Assembly: GCF_032341995.1 (NCBI RefSeq)
Contig: NZ_CP135439.1
Span: 2,542,001 to 2,606,000, forward strand
DNA from: Domibacillus sp. DTU_2020_1001157_1_SI_ALB_TIR_016
Lineage (GTDB): Bacteria > Bacillota > Bacilli > Bacillales > Domibacillaceae
Length of the DNA: 64,000 nt
Direction: 5' to 3'
A program made the position numbers and the translations under genes. Under the pieces are notes generated by a model, which saw nothing but the letters and a program-made list of their open reading frames with translations, searched no databases and had not been told where the DNA came from. Each line of letters starts with the position of its first letter. Position 1 is the stretch's first letter. Below are positions 33,726 through 42,944 of this stretch, piece by piece.

Positions 33726-34439
33726 ATGAAACGCGGAACCATTCAGGATCACCTTATTCATTCAGCCGAATTAGGAGAAGACATTTCTTTTTTGGTATAC
33801 GTGCCGGCAGACTTTTCACCGATGTTTTCGTATACCTTTTTAATCTGCCAGGACGGCAAAGACTACTTTCAGCTTGGACGGCTCCCGCGCCTGGCCGATG
33901 AACTGCTCGAAGCAGAAGAGATAGAACCATTGATTATAGTCGGCATTCCCTATCTCAACAAGCACGACCGGCGCGAAAAGTATCATCCGGACGGCGTGCA
34001 GCAAGCCGCATACATACGCTTTCTCGCCAATGAACTTGTCCCTTATTTGGACGAGCAGTTTCCAGGGCATGGCAACCGTTTTGGCCGTGCGCTCGCAGGC
34101 GATTCCCTTGCTGGTACCGTTTCCTTTATGGCGGCGTTAAAACATCCAGATTTATTCGGGCGCGTCCTGATGCATTCGCCTTTTGTGGACAGCACCGTAA
34201 TGAATTTAGCCGATTCAGCAGCAACCCTTCCTTCTCTTTATCATGTGATCGGCATTGAAGAAACAGATGTGCTGATGACAAACGGCGAACGGGCGGATTT
34301 TCTGACGCCGAACCGGGCGCTTTCTTCGCTCCTATCCGGCAAAAGAACCGACTATTTTTATGAGGAGTTTGCCGGTAATCACACATGGACTTACTGGCAA
34401 AAAGACATGAAACGGGCGCTTTTAAAAATGTTCGAATGA
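33726..34439 (+). CDS. yjcH: YjcH-like esterase (alpha/beta hydrolase)
   Basis: 237 residues from ATG 33726, which follows CAGGAGG. The nucleophile elbow is ALAGDSLAGT (serine), with FAGNHTWTYWQ carrying the catalytic histidine near the C-terminus. It resembles the enterochelin-esterase-type fold. Natural substrate unknown. It leads the conserved yjcH - yjcG - yjcF cluster. Confidence 0.88.
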   Translation: MKRGTIQDHLIHSAELGEDISFLVYVPADFSPMFSYTFLICQDGKDYFQLGRLPRLADELLEAEEIEPLIIVGIPYLNKHDRREKYHPDGVQQAAYIRFLANELVPYLDEQFPGHGNRFGRALAGDSLAGTVSFMAALKHPDLFGRVLMHSPFVDSTVMNLADSAATLPSLYHVIGIEETDVLMTNGERADFLTPNRALSSLLSGKRTDYFYEEFAGNHTWTYWQKDMKRALLKMFE

Positions 34440-34518
34440 GACCTGCCTCCCATTCTGCATTTTTGAAAACGTTTGGTATACTAATAGAGGAAAGGTTATT
34501 TTAAAGGAGTGAATGAAC

Positions 34519-35034
34519 ATGAAATACGGTGTTGTCATTTTTCCATCAAAATCTTTGCAGGATAAAGTAAACGGTTACCGGAAACGGTACGATCCGCATT
34601 ACGCGCTCGTGGCGCCTCATATTACGTTAAAAAGCCCATTTGACGCAGATGAACAGGATATAAGCAAGATTGCAGAGCAGCTGCGCCGTGTTGCTTCGCT
34701 TCATCAGCCGTTTTCGTATCACGTCAGCAAAGTTAAATCGTTCGAACCGGTAAACAACGTGATTTATTTTAAAGTGGATCCGAACGATACACTCACTTCT
34801 TTATATGAAATGCTCCATACGGAGGAATTTTCGGGTGAAGAGCCGTATAGATTTGTTCCCCACATTACAATCGGCCAGAAGCTGTCCAATGATGAACATT
34901 CCGATGTATACGGAGCCCTGCAGATGGAATCAATTGATTTAACGGAAAAAGCAGACCGTTTTCATTTGCTGTATCAGCTTGAGAATGGCTCATGGACAGT
35001 TTATGAAACATTTTTACTTGGGAAGGATGCATAA
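34519..35034 (+). CDS. yjcG: YjcG, 2H phosphoesterase (2'-5' RNA ligase-like)
   Basis: 171 residues. ATG 34519 is chosen because the Bacillus ortholog begins MKYG; ATG 34513 is too close to AAAGGAG. Two HxT motifs (HITLKSPF and HITIGQKL) form the 2H active site, and the C-terminus FHLLYQLENGSWTVYETF is highly conserved. A cyclic-phosphodiesterase or RNA-processing activity is expected from the fold. The next gene begins four bases downstream. Confidence 0.93.
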   Translation: MKYGVVIFPSKSLQDKVNGYRKRYDPHYALVAPHITLKSPFDADEQDISKIAEQLRRVASLHQPFSYHVSKVKSFEPVNNVIYFKVDPNDTLTSLYEMLHTEEFSGEEPYRFVPHITIGQKLSNDEHSDVYGALQMESIDLTEKADRFHLLYQLENGSWTVYETFLLGKDA

Positions 35035-35037
35035 AAC

Positions 35038-35466
35038 GTGAATGTTGTAAAAACAACAGATCTTGATCAGCGGGAAGATGCGTATTCTGTACGCACAACC
35101 GTTTTCGTAGGAGAACAAAATGTTCCGCCTGCACTTGAAATTGATGAATTGGAAGATGAAGCCGTTCATTTTATTTTGTATGATGAAGAGCAAAAGCCGT
35201 GCGGCGCCGGCCGGTTTCGTACTGTCGGAGAATTTGGAAAAGTGGAACGGATTTGTGTGCTCAAAGAAGCAAGAGGGCGCGGCGCTGGCAATCTGATTAT
35301 GGAAGCGATTGAGCAGCATGCTCAATCGGTAGCCGGCCTGACAGCGCTTAAGCTTGACGCACAGCTTCACGCTATTCCCTTTTACGAAAAGCGCGGCTAT
35401 ACAGTCGTATCTGGCGAGTTTTTGGATGCAGGCATTTTGCATAAAACGATGACAAAATCGCTATAA
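35038..35466 (+). CDS. yjcF: YjcF GNAT-family acetyltransferase
   Basis: 142 residues, GTG start four bases after yjcG, so coupled. The acetyl-CoA loop is VLKEARGRGAGNLIMEAIEQ (Arg/Gly-x-x-Gly-x-Gly/Ala), preceded by CGAGRFRTVGEFGKVERICV. The acceptor substrate is unknown. A terminator follows. Confidence 0.92.
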   Translation: MNVVKTTDLDQREDAYSVRTTVFVGEQNVPPALEIDELEDEAVHFILYDEEQKPCGAGRFRTVGEFGKVERICVLKEARGRGAGNLIMEAIEQHAQSVAGLTALKLDAQLHAIPFYEKRGYTVVSGEFLDAGILHKTMTKSL

Positions 35467-35470
35467 CCAC

Positions 35471-35508
35471 AAAAAAGCGTGTTCTCGATGCAGAGAATAC
35501 GCTTTTTT
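35471..35508 (+). terminator. Terminator after yjcF
   Basis: Stem AAAAAAGCGT.GTTCTC / GAGAAT.ACGCTTTTTT, then T residues. Confidence 0.85.
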
Positions 35509-35533
35509 ATGCGCTTATGTAAACGCTGCTGCA

Positions 35534-35794
35534 TTATGCAAAACGGTCAATTTCAATGCCTCTTCCACTGATCTGCGCCATATGTACACGAAATGCTTCA
35601 TGCTCGCTTTGCCGTTTTCTTCTTATTTCTTCCGTGCTTAACTGGACCTGTGGCTCTGTGCGGTCTTGCAGCACTTTTTCAAACGTTACTTTTGAAGTCG
35701 GATCAATCGGTGCATATCCAACGGTTGCTTCGTTTAAAACCCGTTCTCTGTAATCATTGTACTGGAATTGTGGAATTGGAAGAATGTAGCCCAT
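35534..35794 (-). CDS. Conserved hypothetical protein, 86 residues
   Basis: The ATG at 35794 follows GAAAGGAG. The product begins MGYILPIPQFQYNDYRERV and has a charged helical second half (STEEIRRKRQSEHEAF). Short proteins starting MGYILP occur in several Bacillaceae, but I know no function. It sits next to sporulation genes. Confidence 0.65.
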   Translation of the reverse strand: MGYILPIPQFQYNDYRERVLNEATVGYAPIDPTSKVTFEKVLQDRTEPQVQLSTEEIRRKRQSEHEAFRVHMAQISGRGIEIDRFA

Positions 35795-35912
35795 GTTATT
35801 CGCTCCTTTCAATAAAATATTCCTTAATCTCCATGTATATTCGCTTGTTCCTCATTTATTCCTTACGTAAACGCTTTAATTGAGAAACAGATCGTTTGAC
35901 CTGTATAAATAG

Positions 35913-35943
35913 GAAAAAGAGCAGCGTTTTTGCTGCTCTCTTC
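35913..35943 (-). terminator. Terminator after spoVIF
   Basis: AAGAGAGCAGC / GCTGCTCTTT stem followed by TTCC on the minus strand, just past the spoVIF stop. Confidence 0.7.
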
Positions 35944-35949
35944 CCAGGC

Positions 35950-36198
35950 TCATTTGATCATCTTGGTGATCGTATTCATATCGAGCTTTTTGCCGTCTTT
36001 TAAGATCGTGCGGACGATTTCATCTTCGACCTGCTTCGGTACTTTTTTTCCGGCAAGCGCGGCTGTTTGCGCGACAACCGCACGGATTGTCCGTTCATCT
36101 TTGAAATCAGCATATTGAAGAGAGTCGACGAGTGCAAATACATCGCTCATACGCACGCCGGTCTTTTTTTCAATATTGCCAAAAAATTTATCGTTCAT
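35950..36198 (-). CDS. spoVIF: Stage VI sporulation protein F
   Basis: 82 residues. MNDKFFGNIEKKTGVRMSDV and the conserved TIRAVVAQTAALAGKKVPKQ match SpoVIF (YjcC), a mother-cell coat-assembly factor that supports GerE activity in B. subtilis. The ATG follows GGAGGAGCG. It is flanked by other sporulation genes on the same strand. Confidence 0.93.
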   Translation of the reverse strand: MNDKFFGNIEKKTGVRMSDVFALVDSLQYADFKDERTIRAVVAQTAALAGKKVPKQVEDEIVRTILKDGKKLDMNTITKMIK

Positions 36199-36221
36199 TG
36201 TCCGCTCCTCCTTCTAATGCA

Positions 36222-36335
36222 TCAATAAAAGCTCGCACCGACGATGATGAGCAAAATGAACAGAACAACAATCAATACAAACGTGCTTGAGCCGCCGTAA
36301 CCGCCACCGTAACCGCCGCATCCATACATTGCCAT
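36222..36335 (-). CDS. YjcZ-family tiny membrane protein
   Basis: 37 residues from ATG 36335, which follows AAAGGGGG. It has a Gly/Tyr-rich head (YGCGGYGGGYGGSSTF) followed by one membrane helix (VLIVVLFILLIIVGASF), the signature of the YjcZ sporulation family, often present in many copies per Bacillus genome. It lies 23 bp upstream of spoVIF. Confidence 0.88.
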   Translation of the reverse strand: MAMYGCGGYGGGYGGSSTFVLIVVLFILLIIVGASFY

Positions 36336-36403
36336 ATATTTTTCCCCCTTTCGCTGTTCTCTCCTTATCATATGAGAGAGATGCAAAAAGGGATGGGCCC
36401 TGT

Positions 36404-36760
36404 TCACCCTTTTGGTTTAAAAAAGAGGGCACCGATAAATCCAAACACGATCGCAGCAGAAATACCCGAGCTTGTCACTTCAAACATGCCGGTCAGCACG
36501 CCGACCACTCCATGGAGCTTCGCTTCCTGCATCGCACCTTCTACAAGTGAGTTGCCAAAGCTTGTAATCGGCATTGTTGCACCGGCGCCGGCAAAACCTA
36601 CAAGCGGTTCATAAAGATCAAAGCCTGCAAGCAGTGCTCCGACTGAAACGAGAATCGACAACGTATGACCTGGTGTCAACTTTCCAAGGTCCATCATAAG
36701 CTGACCAATGACACAAATAAGCCCGCCGACGACAAATGCCCAAAAAAACATTGCGATCAT
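36404..36760 (-). CDS. spoVAE: Stage V sporulation protein AE (SpoVAE type)
   Basis: 118 residues, three to four membrane helices. GGLICVIGQLMMDLGKLTPG, VGFAGAGATMPITSFGNSLV and FEVTSSGISAAIVFGFI are strongly conserved in SpoVAE proteins of the spore inner-membrane dipicolinate channel. The main spoVA operon is not here, so this is a solitary copy as in several Bacillaceae. GTG/ATG choice at the start is not critical; ATG 36760 has GGAAG upstream. Confidence 0.92.
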   Translation of the reverse strand: MIAMFFWAFVVGGLICVIGQLMMDLGKLTPGHTLSILVSVGALLAGFDLYEPLVGFAGAGATMPITSFGNSLVEGAMQEAKLHGVVGVLTGMFEVTSSGISAAIVFGFIGALFFKPKG

Positions 36761-36776
36761 CTTCTTCTTCCTTTCT

Positions 36777-37226
36777 CTACGCCATTTCTTTTTTCAATTT
36801 AATAATTTCCGCCAGGCGTTTGTCCGCTTCTTCTTCTGTAAAATGTCCCGCTTCCATATCTTCTTTTAAACGAACTGCTTCAAGAAAGATCTTATAATCG
36901 CTTGACACAACAATTTCTACTTTTTCTTTTTCTGCCGTTTTTTTCATGCGTTCAGCCAGGTTTTTTTCGATTTGCTTCATCCGAAACCGCTCCAGATGGC
37001 GCACTTTGTAAGCTACAAGCAGCTGCTTCGTGCCTTTTACAACGGCTGTATCGTAAATTTCATCAAAAGAATCTGCTTCCTTTTTTATTTCCGCTGCCAG
37101 CTGATCATCATGACCGTCCAGCTGAACAGCATCGGGATCTGCTTTTTCAAGCATCGCCGTCCCGTCGTGCTCGGGTCCGCATCCTGCCAGCAAAAGAACT
37201 AAAATAATACACGCTGTTTTTTTCAT
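36777..37226 (-). CDS. YhcN/YlaJ-type sporulation lipoprotein
   Basis: 149 residues from ATG 37226, which follows GGAGG. The lipobox is LLLAGC with Cys16. The mature part (DAVQLDGHDDQLAAEIKKEA, VVKGTKQLLVAYKVRHLERF, MKQIEKNLAERMKKTAEKEK) fits the YhcN/YlaJ family of spore-membrane lipoproteins. It is 16 bp upstream of spoVAE and probably co-transcribed. Confidence 0.85.
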   Translation of the reverse strand: MKKTACIILVLLLAGCGPEHDGTAMLEKADPDAVQLDGHDDQLAAEIKKEADSFDEIYDTAVVKGTKQLLVAYKVRHLERFRMKQIEKNLAERMKKTAEKEKVEIVVSSDYKIFLEAVRLKEDMEAGHFTEEEADKRLAEIIKLKKEMA

Positions 37227-37317
37227 ACCCGCACCTCCGTTTTCGATCAGTATGTGCGAAACAAAAAAAAAAATTCCATTCAACACGGCATTTGTCCATG
37301 CCTTTTTGAATGAAATT

Positions 37318-37326
37318 CATACTGTA
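37318..37326 (+). promoter_or_regulatory. Possible SigK -10 element of cotZ
   Basis: CATACTGTA matches the mother-cell SigK -10 consensus CATA-N3-TA, 33 bp upstream of the coat gene. The -35 element is not distinctive. Confidence 0.45.
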
Positions 37327-37358
37327 ATAATGTACCGATATTAAAGGAGGAATGCACA

Positions 37359-37862
37359 ATGGGATGCCACAAGCATCGCGATGATGACAAGTTTGAGAGC
37401 TGTGTATGCGAAGTTGTCCGCGCGATCCGTGATATTCAAGACGCACGAGAAGATGAAGAGTGCCGTGATTGCAAAGACTGCTTCGCTGAACCGCTGGGCG
37501 ACCTGGATGGACCACGCCGACGCAATGCAGATACACGCGTGTTTACGCTGACAACAAAAAAAGGAAAGCCGTTTTTTGCTTTCTTTAGTCCAGATGAAGC
37601 TGATGATTGTGACGCCGGCTGTGTATCCATCTTCTTCCGTGTAGAAGATGTATTTGACAGCTGCTGTGCGCGCCTGCGGGTACTTATGCCACTTGATGAT
37701 GATCATGAGCCGGTTAACCTTGCATGTGACGAAGGCATCAGCTTAAAGCAGGTGTGCAAAGTCGAAAATTTTGACAAAACACGAAGCTGCGTAACGGTCG
37801 ATCTAAATGAATTTATTGCGGTTCAGTGCATCAAAGACGTTGATCTTGATATCTGCCGTTAA
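37359..37862 (+). CDS. cotZ: CotY/CotZ-type spore coat crust protein
   Basis: 167 residues, rich in cysteine. The N-terminus MGCHKHRDDDKFESCVCEVV and CRDCKDCFAEPLGD are characteristic, as are FFAFFSPDEADDCDAGCVSI and a final SCVTVDLNEFIAVQCIKDV. CotY and CotZ self-assemble through disulfides into the outermost crust of the spore. Which of the two is meant cannot be decided; cotO lies next door as in B. subtilis. The ATG follows AAAGGAGG. Confidence 0.9.
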   Translation: MGCHKHRDDDKFESCVCEVVRAIRDIQDAREDEECRDCKDCFAEPLGDLDGPRRRNADTRVFTLTTKKGKPFFAFFSPDEADDCDAGCVSIFFRVEDVFDSCCARLRVLMPLDDDHEPVNLACDEGISLKQVCKVENFDKTRSCVTVDLNEFIAVQCIKDVDLDICR

Positions 37863-37895
37863 AATCTACCGCCTCCACTAACGGGGCGGCTTTTT

Positions 37896-38303
37896 TTATG
37901 TTCCAGCGAGACGGATATACCCAATGTCAGTAATGGGAACCTGCACCGGTGTATCGCTTTCTTCATCAAGTATCCATACGTACGTTTCATCAAACGATTG
38001 AATAACCCCCCGAACTGTAGGACCGCTCCACTCGAAACGGCATGGAACCGGAATGCGTCGCTCAGCAAGGTAAACGACTTTTTCTGTTATACTCATTTCC
38101 CGAAATGGTTTTAAGCGGCCGTCGCCTGACTTTTCTTCTTTTTTTTGGACCGGCGGCGTCAATTGCTTTTCCTCAGCCTCTTGTTTCACCTCTTCGATAA
38201 TTTCTCCCTCTGATTCTGCTTTAGCAATTTTCTGCATTACAGGCTGAATAGGCGTCAAATGAGGCTGACCAATATAAAGCAAGGGACCAGGTGTTTTTTT
38301 CAT
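37896..38303 (-). CDS. cotO: Spore coat protein CotO
   Basis: 135 residues from ATG 38303, which follows GGAGG. N-terminal MKKTPGPLLYIGQPHLTPIQ and C-terminal REMSITEKVVYLAERRIPVP ... CRFEWSGPTVRGVIQSFDET are conserved CotO (YjbX) motifs; the charged Glu/Lys-rich middle is variable. It is a morphogenetic protein of the outer coat. Convergent with cotZ. Confidence 0.92.
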   Translation of the reverse strand: MKKTPGPLLYIGQPHLTPIQPVMQKIAKAESEGEIIEEVKQEAEEKQLTPPVQKKEEKSGDGRLKPFREMSITEKVVYLAERRIPVPCRFEWSGPTVRGVIQSFDETYVWILDEESDTPVQVPITDIGYIRLAGT

Positions 38304-38340
38304 ATGCACACACCTCCGCTTTTTTGTCCAGTATATGCAG

Positions 38341-38369
38341 AAAAACCGCCCAATATGGACGGTTTTTTT
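38341..38369 (-). terminator. Terminator after fabI
   Basis: Stem AAAAACCGCCCA / TGGACGGTTTTT with a 3-nt loop. The minus-strand T-run follows, two bases past the fabI stop. Confidence 0.82.
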
Positions 38370-38371
38370 AA

Positions 38372-39151
38372 TTAATTGCCTGTAATGTGGTAGCCGGAAT
38401 CTACATGAATGTTTTCACCGGTGATGCCACGAGACATGTCGCTGAACAAGAAAACAGCTGTATCGCCTACTTCTTCCTGTGTTGTTGTCCGGCGAAGCGG
38501 TGCTCGTTCTTCAATTTGAGTCAGCATCTCATTAAAATCACTAATGCCTTTTGCAGCCAGTGTACGAATTGGTCCGGCAGAAATTGAGTTCACACGAATG
38601 CCGTCTTTGCCAAGATCAGCAGCCAAATAACGCACGCTTGCATCAAGGGACGCTTTTGCGACACCCATCACGTTGTAGTTTGTAATTACGCGCTCACCGC
38701 CGAGGTACGTCAGTGTCACAATGCTGCCGCCTTCTGTCATAAGAGGCTTCGCATATTTTGCTACCGCTGTCAGCGAGTAAGCACTGATGTTGTGGGCAAG
38801 CATAAAGCCATCGCGGGATGTATCGACAAAATCGCCGTCTAAGTCTTCTTTGTTGGCAAACGCGATACAATGAGCAAGACCGTGGATGACGCCTTCTTTT
38901 TCTTTGATGGCACGGAAGCATTCTTCAATCGCTGAATCATCTGTTACATCACATGGTAAAATGAACGGATCCTTTTGATTTTCAAGTGTTGCCGCCAGGT
39001 CACGAACGTTTTTTTCTAAACGATCGCCTGCATAAGTAAAAACAAGACGTGCTCCTGCTGCGTCCAGAGAGCGGGCAATTCCCCATGCAATGCTGCGCTT
39101 GTTGGCAACACCCATTACGACAAACGTTTTTCCTTCAAGTGAAAATAGCAT
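38372..39151 (-). CDS. fabI: Enoyl-[acyl-carrier-protein] reductase FabI
   Basis: 259 residues from ATG 39151, which follows TGGAGG. GVANKRSIAWGIARSLDAAG is the atypical NADH-binding motif of FabI. The catalytic Tyr-x6-Lys is in the segment TNYNVMGVAKASLDASVR, preceded by LTYLGGERV. It reduces trans-2-enoyl-ACP in the last step of each fatty-acid elongation cycle and is a triclosan target. A FapR-like box lies 28 bp upstream of the start. Confidence 0.96.
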   Translation of the reverse strand: MLFSLEGKTFVVMGVANKRSIAWGIARSLDAAGARLVFTYAGDRLEKNVRDLAATLENQKDPFILPCDVTDDSAIEECFRAIKEKEGVIHGLAHCIAFANKEDLDGDFVDTSRDGFMLAHNISAYSLTAVAKYAKPLMTEGGSIVTLTYLGGERVITNYNVMGVAKASLDASVRYLAADLGKDGIRVNSISAGPIRTLAAKGISDFNEMLTQIEERAPLRRTTTQEEVGDTAVFLFSDMSRGITGENIHVDSGYHITGN

Positions 39152-39178
39152 AAATCCGTTCCTCCATTTATACAAGTT

Positions 39179-39197
39179 ATTAGTACCTAGTGTTAAT
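39179..39197. promoter_or_regulatory. FapR-like operator of fabI
   Basis: ATTAGTACCTAGTGTTAAT resembles the FapR consensus built around TTAGTACC-N-(A/G)GTACTAA, with some mismatches in the right half. FapR represses lipid-synthesis genes and is released by malonyl-CoA. Confidence 0.7.
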
Positions 39198-39314
39198 ATT
39201 ATCATGATTGCCAAAAAAATCAATGAATATCAAGCCAGCTTTTGCCCGGCTTTTAAATTTTCTCCAAACGGATTATACTAGTGCAGTAGACAAAAATGAA
39301 TGGGGAGCGATTGA

Positions 39315-40061
39315 ATGAAGCTGGATATTATCGGAGATATACACGGCTGTTTCGATGAGTTTCATATGCTGACGCATACGCTTGGATATAAATGGGACGA
39401 AGGTATCCCTGTTCACCCGGATGGGCGGACGCTGGCTTTTGTCGGCGACTTAACCGACCGGGGCCCGGATTCGGTCCGGGTAATGGACGTTGTCTGCCGG
39501 CTGTTTGAAGAGCAAAATGCCCTTTTTGTGCCAGGCAACCACTGCAATAAGCTGTACCGGTATTTTCTTGGAAACAACGTTCAGGAAACACATGGACTGG
39601 AAACAACAGTGGCAGAGCTTGATTCTATGCCTGCCAATGAATACCGCCTGCTTAGAAAACGGTTCCTGTCTATGTATGAAGAGTCACCGCTCTATCACGT
39701 GCTTGAAGACCAACGGCTTGTGATTGCTCACGCCGGGATACGTGCCGACTATATTGGCCGATTTGATGCGCGTGTAAAAACGTTTGTGCTTTACGGAGAC
39801 ATTACAGGTGAAAAACATCCGGATGGCTCCCCTGTCCGCCGCGACTGGGCAAAAAAGTACGCAGGAGATGCATATGTTGTGTACGGCCATACGCCTGTCA
39901 GCGCGCCACGCGCGATCGGCAACACCATCAATATAGACACCGGCTGTGTATTTGGCGGCAAGCTGACCGCACTGCGCTGGCCGGAGCGTGAAATCCTATC
40001 GGTGGATTCCCAACAGCCCCTCGTTCGAGAAAAATTCCGTTCATTCAGCGATGTTTCATAA
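39315..40061 (+). CDS. prpE: Bis(5'-nucleosyl)-tetraphosphatase PrpE
   Basis: 248 residues. The calcineurin-type phosphoesterase motifs are in order: GDIHGCFDE (metal), [20 protein letters not shown], then [10 protein letters not shown] and [10 protein letters not shown]. PrpE hydrolyses Ap4A-type dinucleotides and was also described as a protein phosphatase affecting spore germination in B. subtilis. The ATG follows GGGGAGCG. In B. subtilis the thiamine operon lies between prpE and fabI; here they are neighbours. Confidence 0.93.
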   Translation: MKLDIIGDIHGCFDEFHMLTHTLGYKWDEGIPVHPDGRTLAFVGDLTDRGPDSVRVMDVVCRLFEEQNALFVPGNHCNKLYRYFLGNNVQETHGLETTVAELDSMPANEYRLLRKRFLSMYEESPLYHVLEDQRLVIAHAGIRADYIGRFDARVKTFVLYGDITGEKHPDGSPVRRDWAKKYAGDAYVVYGHTPVSAPRAIGNTINIDTGCVFGGKLTALRWPEREILSVDSQQPLVREKFRSFSDVS

Positions 40062-40097
40062 AAAAACCCGGGTTCCATAGCGGAATCCGGGTTTTTC
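40061..40097. terminator. Terminator between prpE and yjbO
   Basis: AAAAACCCGGgTTCC / GGAAtCCGGGTTTTT hairpin with a 5-nt loop, between convergent genes. Confidence 0.85.
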
Positions 40098-41002
40098 TAT
40101 ATAACCATATTTTTCATATCCATTGGCATGGGCATTGTAAGATCGATAGGCGCGCCTGTTACAGGATGGTGAAACGACAGCGATCCGCAGTGAAGTGCCT
40201 GCCTGTTTATACGGCTCCTGCTGCCTCCATATAAATCATCGCCTGCAAGCGGATGACCAACATGGGCAAGATGAACACGAATCTGGTGCGTCCGCCCGGT
40301 TTCCGGCTTAACAGCCACATGGGCAAAATCATCGTACTGCCGGATCACTTTGTAAACCGTCCGGGCATATTGGCCGTCCTCACGCACCATTCGTTCGATA
40401 ATGCTGTCGTCCCGGCGGCCAATCGGCGCTTCCACAAAACCGGATGCCTGCTCAAAAATACCCTCCGCAAGTGCTTCATACTGACGGAACACCTTTTTTT
40501 GCTTTTGCATCTCAGACATTAAATGATGCACGTATCGGTTTTTCGCCGCAAGGACAATCCCTGATGTGTCGCGGTCCAGCCGGGTAACGATGTGTGCCGT
40601 TGCCTGCAGCCCCTGCTCCCTATACAGCCAGAGCAGGCCGGATGCAAGCGAGCCGGATGGATGCTCGCGGGACGGAATCGTGTTCATGCCGGCCGGCTTG
40701 GCGACAGCGATCAGCGCTTTATCCTCAAATAAAACCGGAAGATCGACCGGCTCCGCTTCGAGTCCGCCTGATGGTACTTCGGGCGGAAACACTACCCGTA
40801 CGGCATCTCCTGCGGATAATACATGGCGGACATTTACTTCGCGGCCATTTACTTCAATCAGCCCGCCGGTAAATTTAATATCCGTTAAAGCACGCTTAGA
40901 GATCGCCTTTTGCGCTAAAAAGGTTCGGAGCAGCAGTCCATCCTCATCCGCAGTCCAGCACAATTCAAATGGCTTTCCATTAACTGCTGACAAAGGAATC
41001 AT
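40097..41002 (-). CDS. yjbO: RluA/RluD-family pseudouridine synthase (YjbO)
   Basis: About 301 residues from ATG 41002 (AAAAGGGTG upstream), overlapping the end of nadK by 23 bp. The catalytic loop [15 protein letters not shown] carries the essential Asp, and [20 protein letters not shown] is the second family signature. An S4-like N-terminal segment ([20 protein letters not shown]) aids RNA binding. It converts uridine to pseudouridine in rRNA or tRNA; the exact target is unknown. Confidence 0.93.
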   Translation of the reverse strand: MIPLSAVNGKPFELCWTADEDGLLLRTFLAQKAISKRALTDIKFTGGLIEVNGREVNVRHVLSAGDAVRVVFPPEVPSGGLEAEPVDLPVLFEDKALIAVAKPAGMNTIPSREHPSGSLASGLLWLYREQGLQATAHIVTRLDRDTSGIVLAAKNRYVHHLMSEMQKQKKVFRQYEALAEGIFEQASGFVEAPIGRRDDSIIERMVREDGQYARTVYKVIRQYDDFAHVAVKPETGRTHQIRVHLAHVGHPLAGDDLYGGSRSRINRQALHCGSLSFHHPVTGAPIDLTMPMPMDMKNMVI

Positions 41003-41774
41003 GCACCCTTTTCCAAAATGGGAACGGCCGGAAGCGGGCAAAACGGATTTTTTCTGTGGCAACACGATATTGAATGGATTTTACATCTTTATGCAAAATT
41101 GTTAAGTGATCGATGGTCACTAAAAAATCCGGCCGGTTAACCGGTTTTAAAATACACGTATGGTGAGCGGGCAAAATAAGCGGTGAGCCAACAGTCCGGA
41201 ACACACGGTTGTTGATCGATGCCATTTCCGCCAGCTGCAGGGCGCGGATTGACGGATGCAAAATAGCTCCGCCAAGCGCTTTATTGTAGGCTGTGCTGCC
41301 AGATGGCGTTGATACGCACAAGCCATCGCCGCGAAAACGCTCAAACTGCTCGCCGCGAATTTCCACATCCATTACGAGTGTTCCATCCACACTTTTAACG
41401 GTTGATTCATTTAAGGCCAAATAGCGTGTTTCTTTACCTCCATCCTGATAGCGGATAATCGCTTCAAGAAGCGGATATTCAATGATCTGATATGGCGTCC
41501 GCGCAATGGCGATTACCAGCTTCTCAATTTCATCCGGTGTCCAGTCCGCATAAAAACCAAGATGTCCCGTATGTACCCCGACAAATGCCGTTTTATCAAG
41601 ACGTCCATTATACCGGTGAAACGCGTAGAGAAGCGTTCCATCTCCTCCAACCGAAATGACGATATCCGGCTCGCTTTCATCGTAAGTTAATTTAAAATCC
41701 GTCAGGTAATTGCGGATTTTATGCATTAATGCATTGGACTTGGCGTCCCCTTTTGATGTAATCGCAAACTTCAT
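40980..41774 (-). CDS. nadK: NAD kinase
   Basis: 264 residues. Motifs [12 protein letters not shown] (ATP/catalysis), [32 protein letters not shown] and GSPLILP identify NAD kinase of the PpnKA (YjbN) type. It phosphorylates NAD to NADP in the cytosol. It sits between relQ and yjbO in a compact minus-strand run. Confidence 0.96.
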   Translation of the reverse strand: MKFAITSKGDAKSNALMHKIRNYLTDFKLTYDESEPDIVISVGGDGTLLYAFHRYNGRLDKTAFVGVHTGHLGFYADWTPDEIEKLVIAIARTPYQIIEYPLLEAIIRYQDGGKETRYLALNESTVKSVDGTLVMDVEIRGEQFERFRGDGLCVSTPSGSTAYNKALGGAILHPSIRALQLAEMASINNRVFRTVGSPLILPAHHTCILKPVNRPDFLVTIDHLTILHKDVKSIQYRVATEKIRFARFRPFPFWKRVHDSFVSS

Positions 41775-41800
41775 TCTGCCTCACCCCTGCCGTTTAGTAG

Positions 41801-42418
41801 TCATTCTTTTTTCTTTGTGAAAAACAGCTGCGCTTCCTGGATCTCTTCCCGAATCAAGGACATTTCCTCGTCCAGACGGAAAGCGGCTTCTGCCGCACGC
41901 TGCAGCCTTGTTTGAATTTCTTCCGGAAAATCACCATTGTATTTATAATTCAGCGAATGCTCAATGGTCGCCCAGAAATTCATGGCAAGCGTTCTGATTT
42001 GAATTTCAGCGAGCAGCTTTCTTTCCCCGTGAATGGTCTGTACCGGATATTCAATGACTACATGATAGGATCTGTAGCCGCTTGGTTTTTTATGGGAAAT
42101 ATAATCTTTTTCTTCAACGATTTTAAAATCTTTACGCTTGCGCAAAATCTCCACAACGATTTTAATATCATCCACAAACTGGCACATCATGCGCAGCCCG
42201 GCAATGTCCTGCATATCCTGCTGGATGCGTTCCCTTGGAATTCGTTTCGTTTCCATTTTATCTAAGATGCTTGGAACCGGCTTTACCCGTCCTGTCACAA
42301 ATTCGATTGGTGAACGGTCGTCTTCCAGTGTAAACTGCTTGCGAATGCCGCGCAGCTTCACTTTTAATTCCTCTACCGCCTGCTTGTACGGTACTAAAAA
42401 CTCATCCCAGTTGTCCAT
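41801..42418 (-). CDS. relQ: Small alarmone synthetase RelQ (YjbM/SasB)
   Basis: 205 residues. The (p)ppGpp-synthetase core is visible: RIQQDMQDIAGLRMMCQFVD, YISHKKPSGYRSYHVVIEYP and LAEIQIRTLAMNFWATIEHS. There is no hydrolase or regulatory domain, so it is the small type. It makes ppGpp/pppGpp from ATP and GDP/GTP and forms tetramers with an allosteric cleft. The C-terminal helix is acidic. It is followed 26 bp later by nadK. Confidence 0.96.
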   Translation of the reverse strand: MDNWDEFLVPYKQAVEELKVKLRGIRKQFTLEDDRSPIEFVTGRVKPVPSILDKMETKRIPRERIQQDMQDIAGLRMMCQFVDDIKIVVEILRKRKDFKIVEEKDYISHKKPSGYRSYHVVIEYPVQTIHGERKLLAEIQIRTLAMNFWATIEHSLNYKYNGDFPEEIQTRLQRAAEAAFRLDEEMSLIREEIQEAQLFFTKKKE

Positions 42419-42433
42419 GCACGGTGTCCTCCA

Positions 42434-42814
42434 TTAGCGCTGTTCGGCGAAAAAAACACGTTCCACTTTCTCTACCATTTCTTCGCCGTAGTTGCTGTTT
42501 CCTTCGATGTTGACAAGCAGATCGCTCATTTCCTCATGAAACGAGGCAAGCAGAAATGTGCCGTCCGCTCCGGCTGCTTCAACCGGGTGCCCGCCGTCAA
42601 TCGCTCTTTTTACTTCTTCCCACGTACTCTCGTGTACATATAGATAAACATAGCCAGGCTCTGCTTCCGCCAGATACACAAAAGCCGCGGCGTCTGAATC
42701 GGTAATCACCTGGGAGACCGGCTTTAAGTGTGTGACCTGTACCTCTTCCTCTGATAAAAGACGAAGCGTTTCGCCTGCCCATTCTGTTTTTGTAAAATGC
42801 CATTTCGTTCTCAT
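42434..42814 (-). CDS. yjbL: YjbL-like protein
   Basis: 126 residues, soluble, acidic. It matches YjbL by position between yjbK and relQ and by length. No catalytic motif is visible; segments such as TDSDAAAFVYLAEAEPGYVY and LLASFHEEMSDLLVNIEG look like a small alpha/beta fold. Function unknown. ATG 42814 follows GGAG; the next gene begins 16 bp downstream. Confidence 0.82.
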   Translation of the reverse strand: MRTKWHFTKTEWAGETLRLLSEEEVQVTHLKPVSQVITDSDAAAFVYLAEAEPGYVYLYVHESTWEEVKRAIDGGHPVEAAGADGTFLLASFHEEMSDLLVNIEGNSNYGEEMVEKVERVFFAEQR

Positions 42815-42944
42815 TCTTCACTTCTCCTTTACAACAACCGTTCATTCAAAACTTCGTAAACATTTTACCACATTTTACTCTTTCAAACACGGTTCGAACA
42901 GGATACAATAAAAGAAGAACATTATGGAAAATGAGGCGGACACG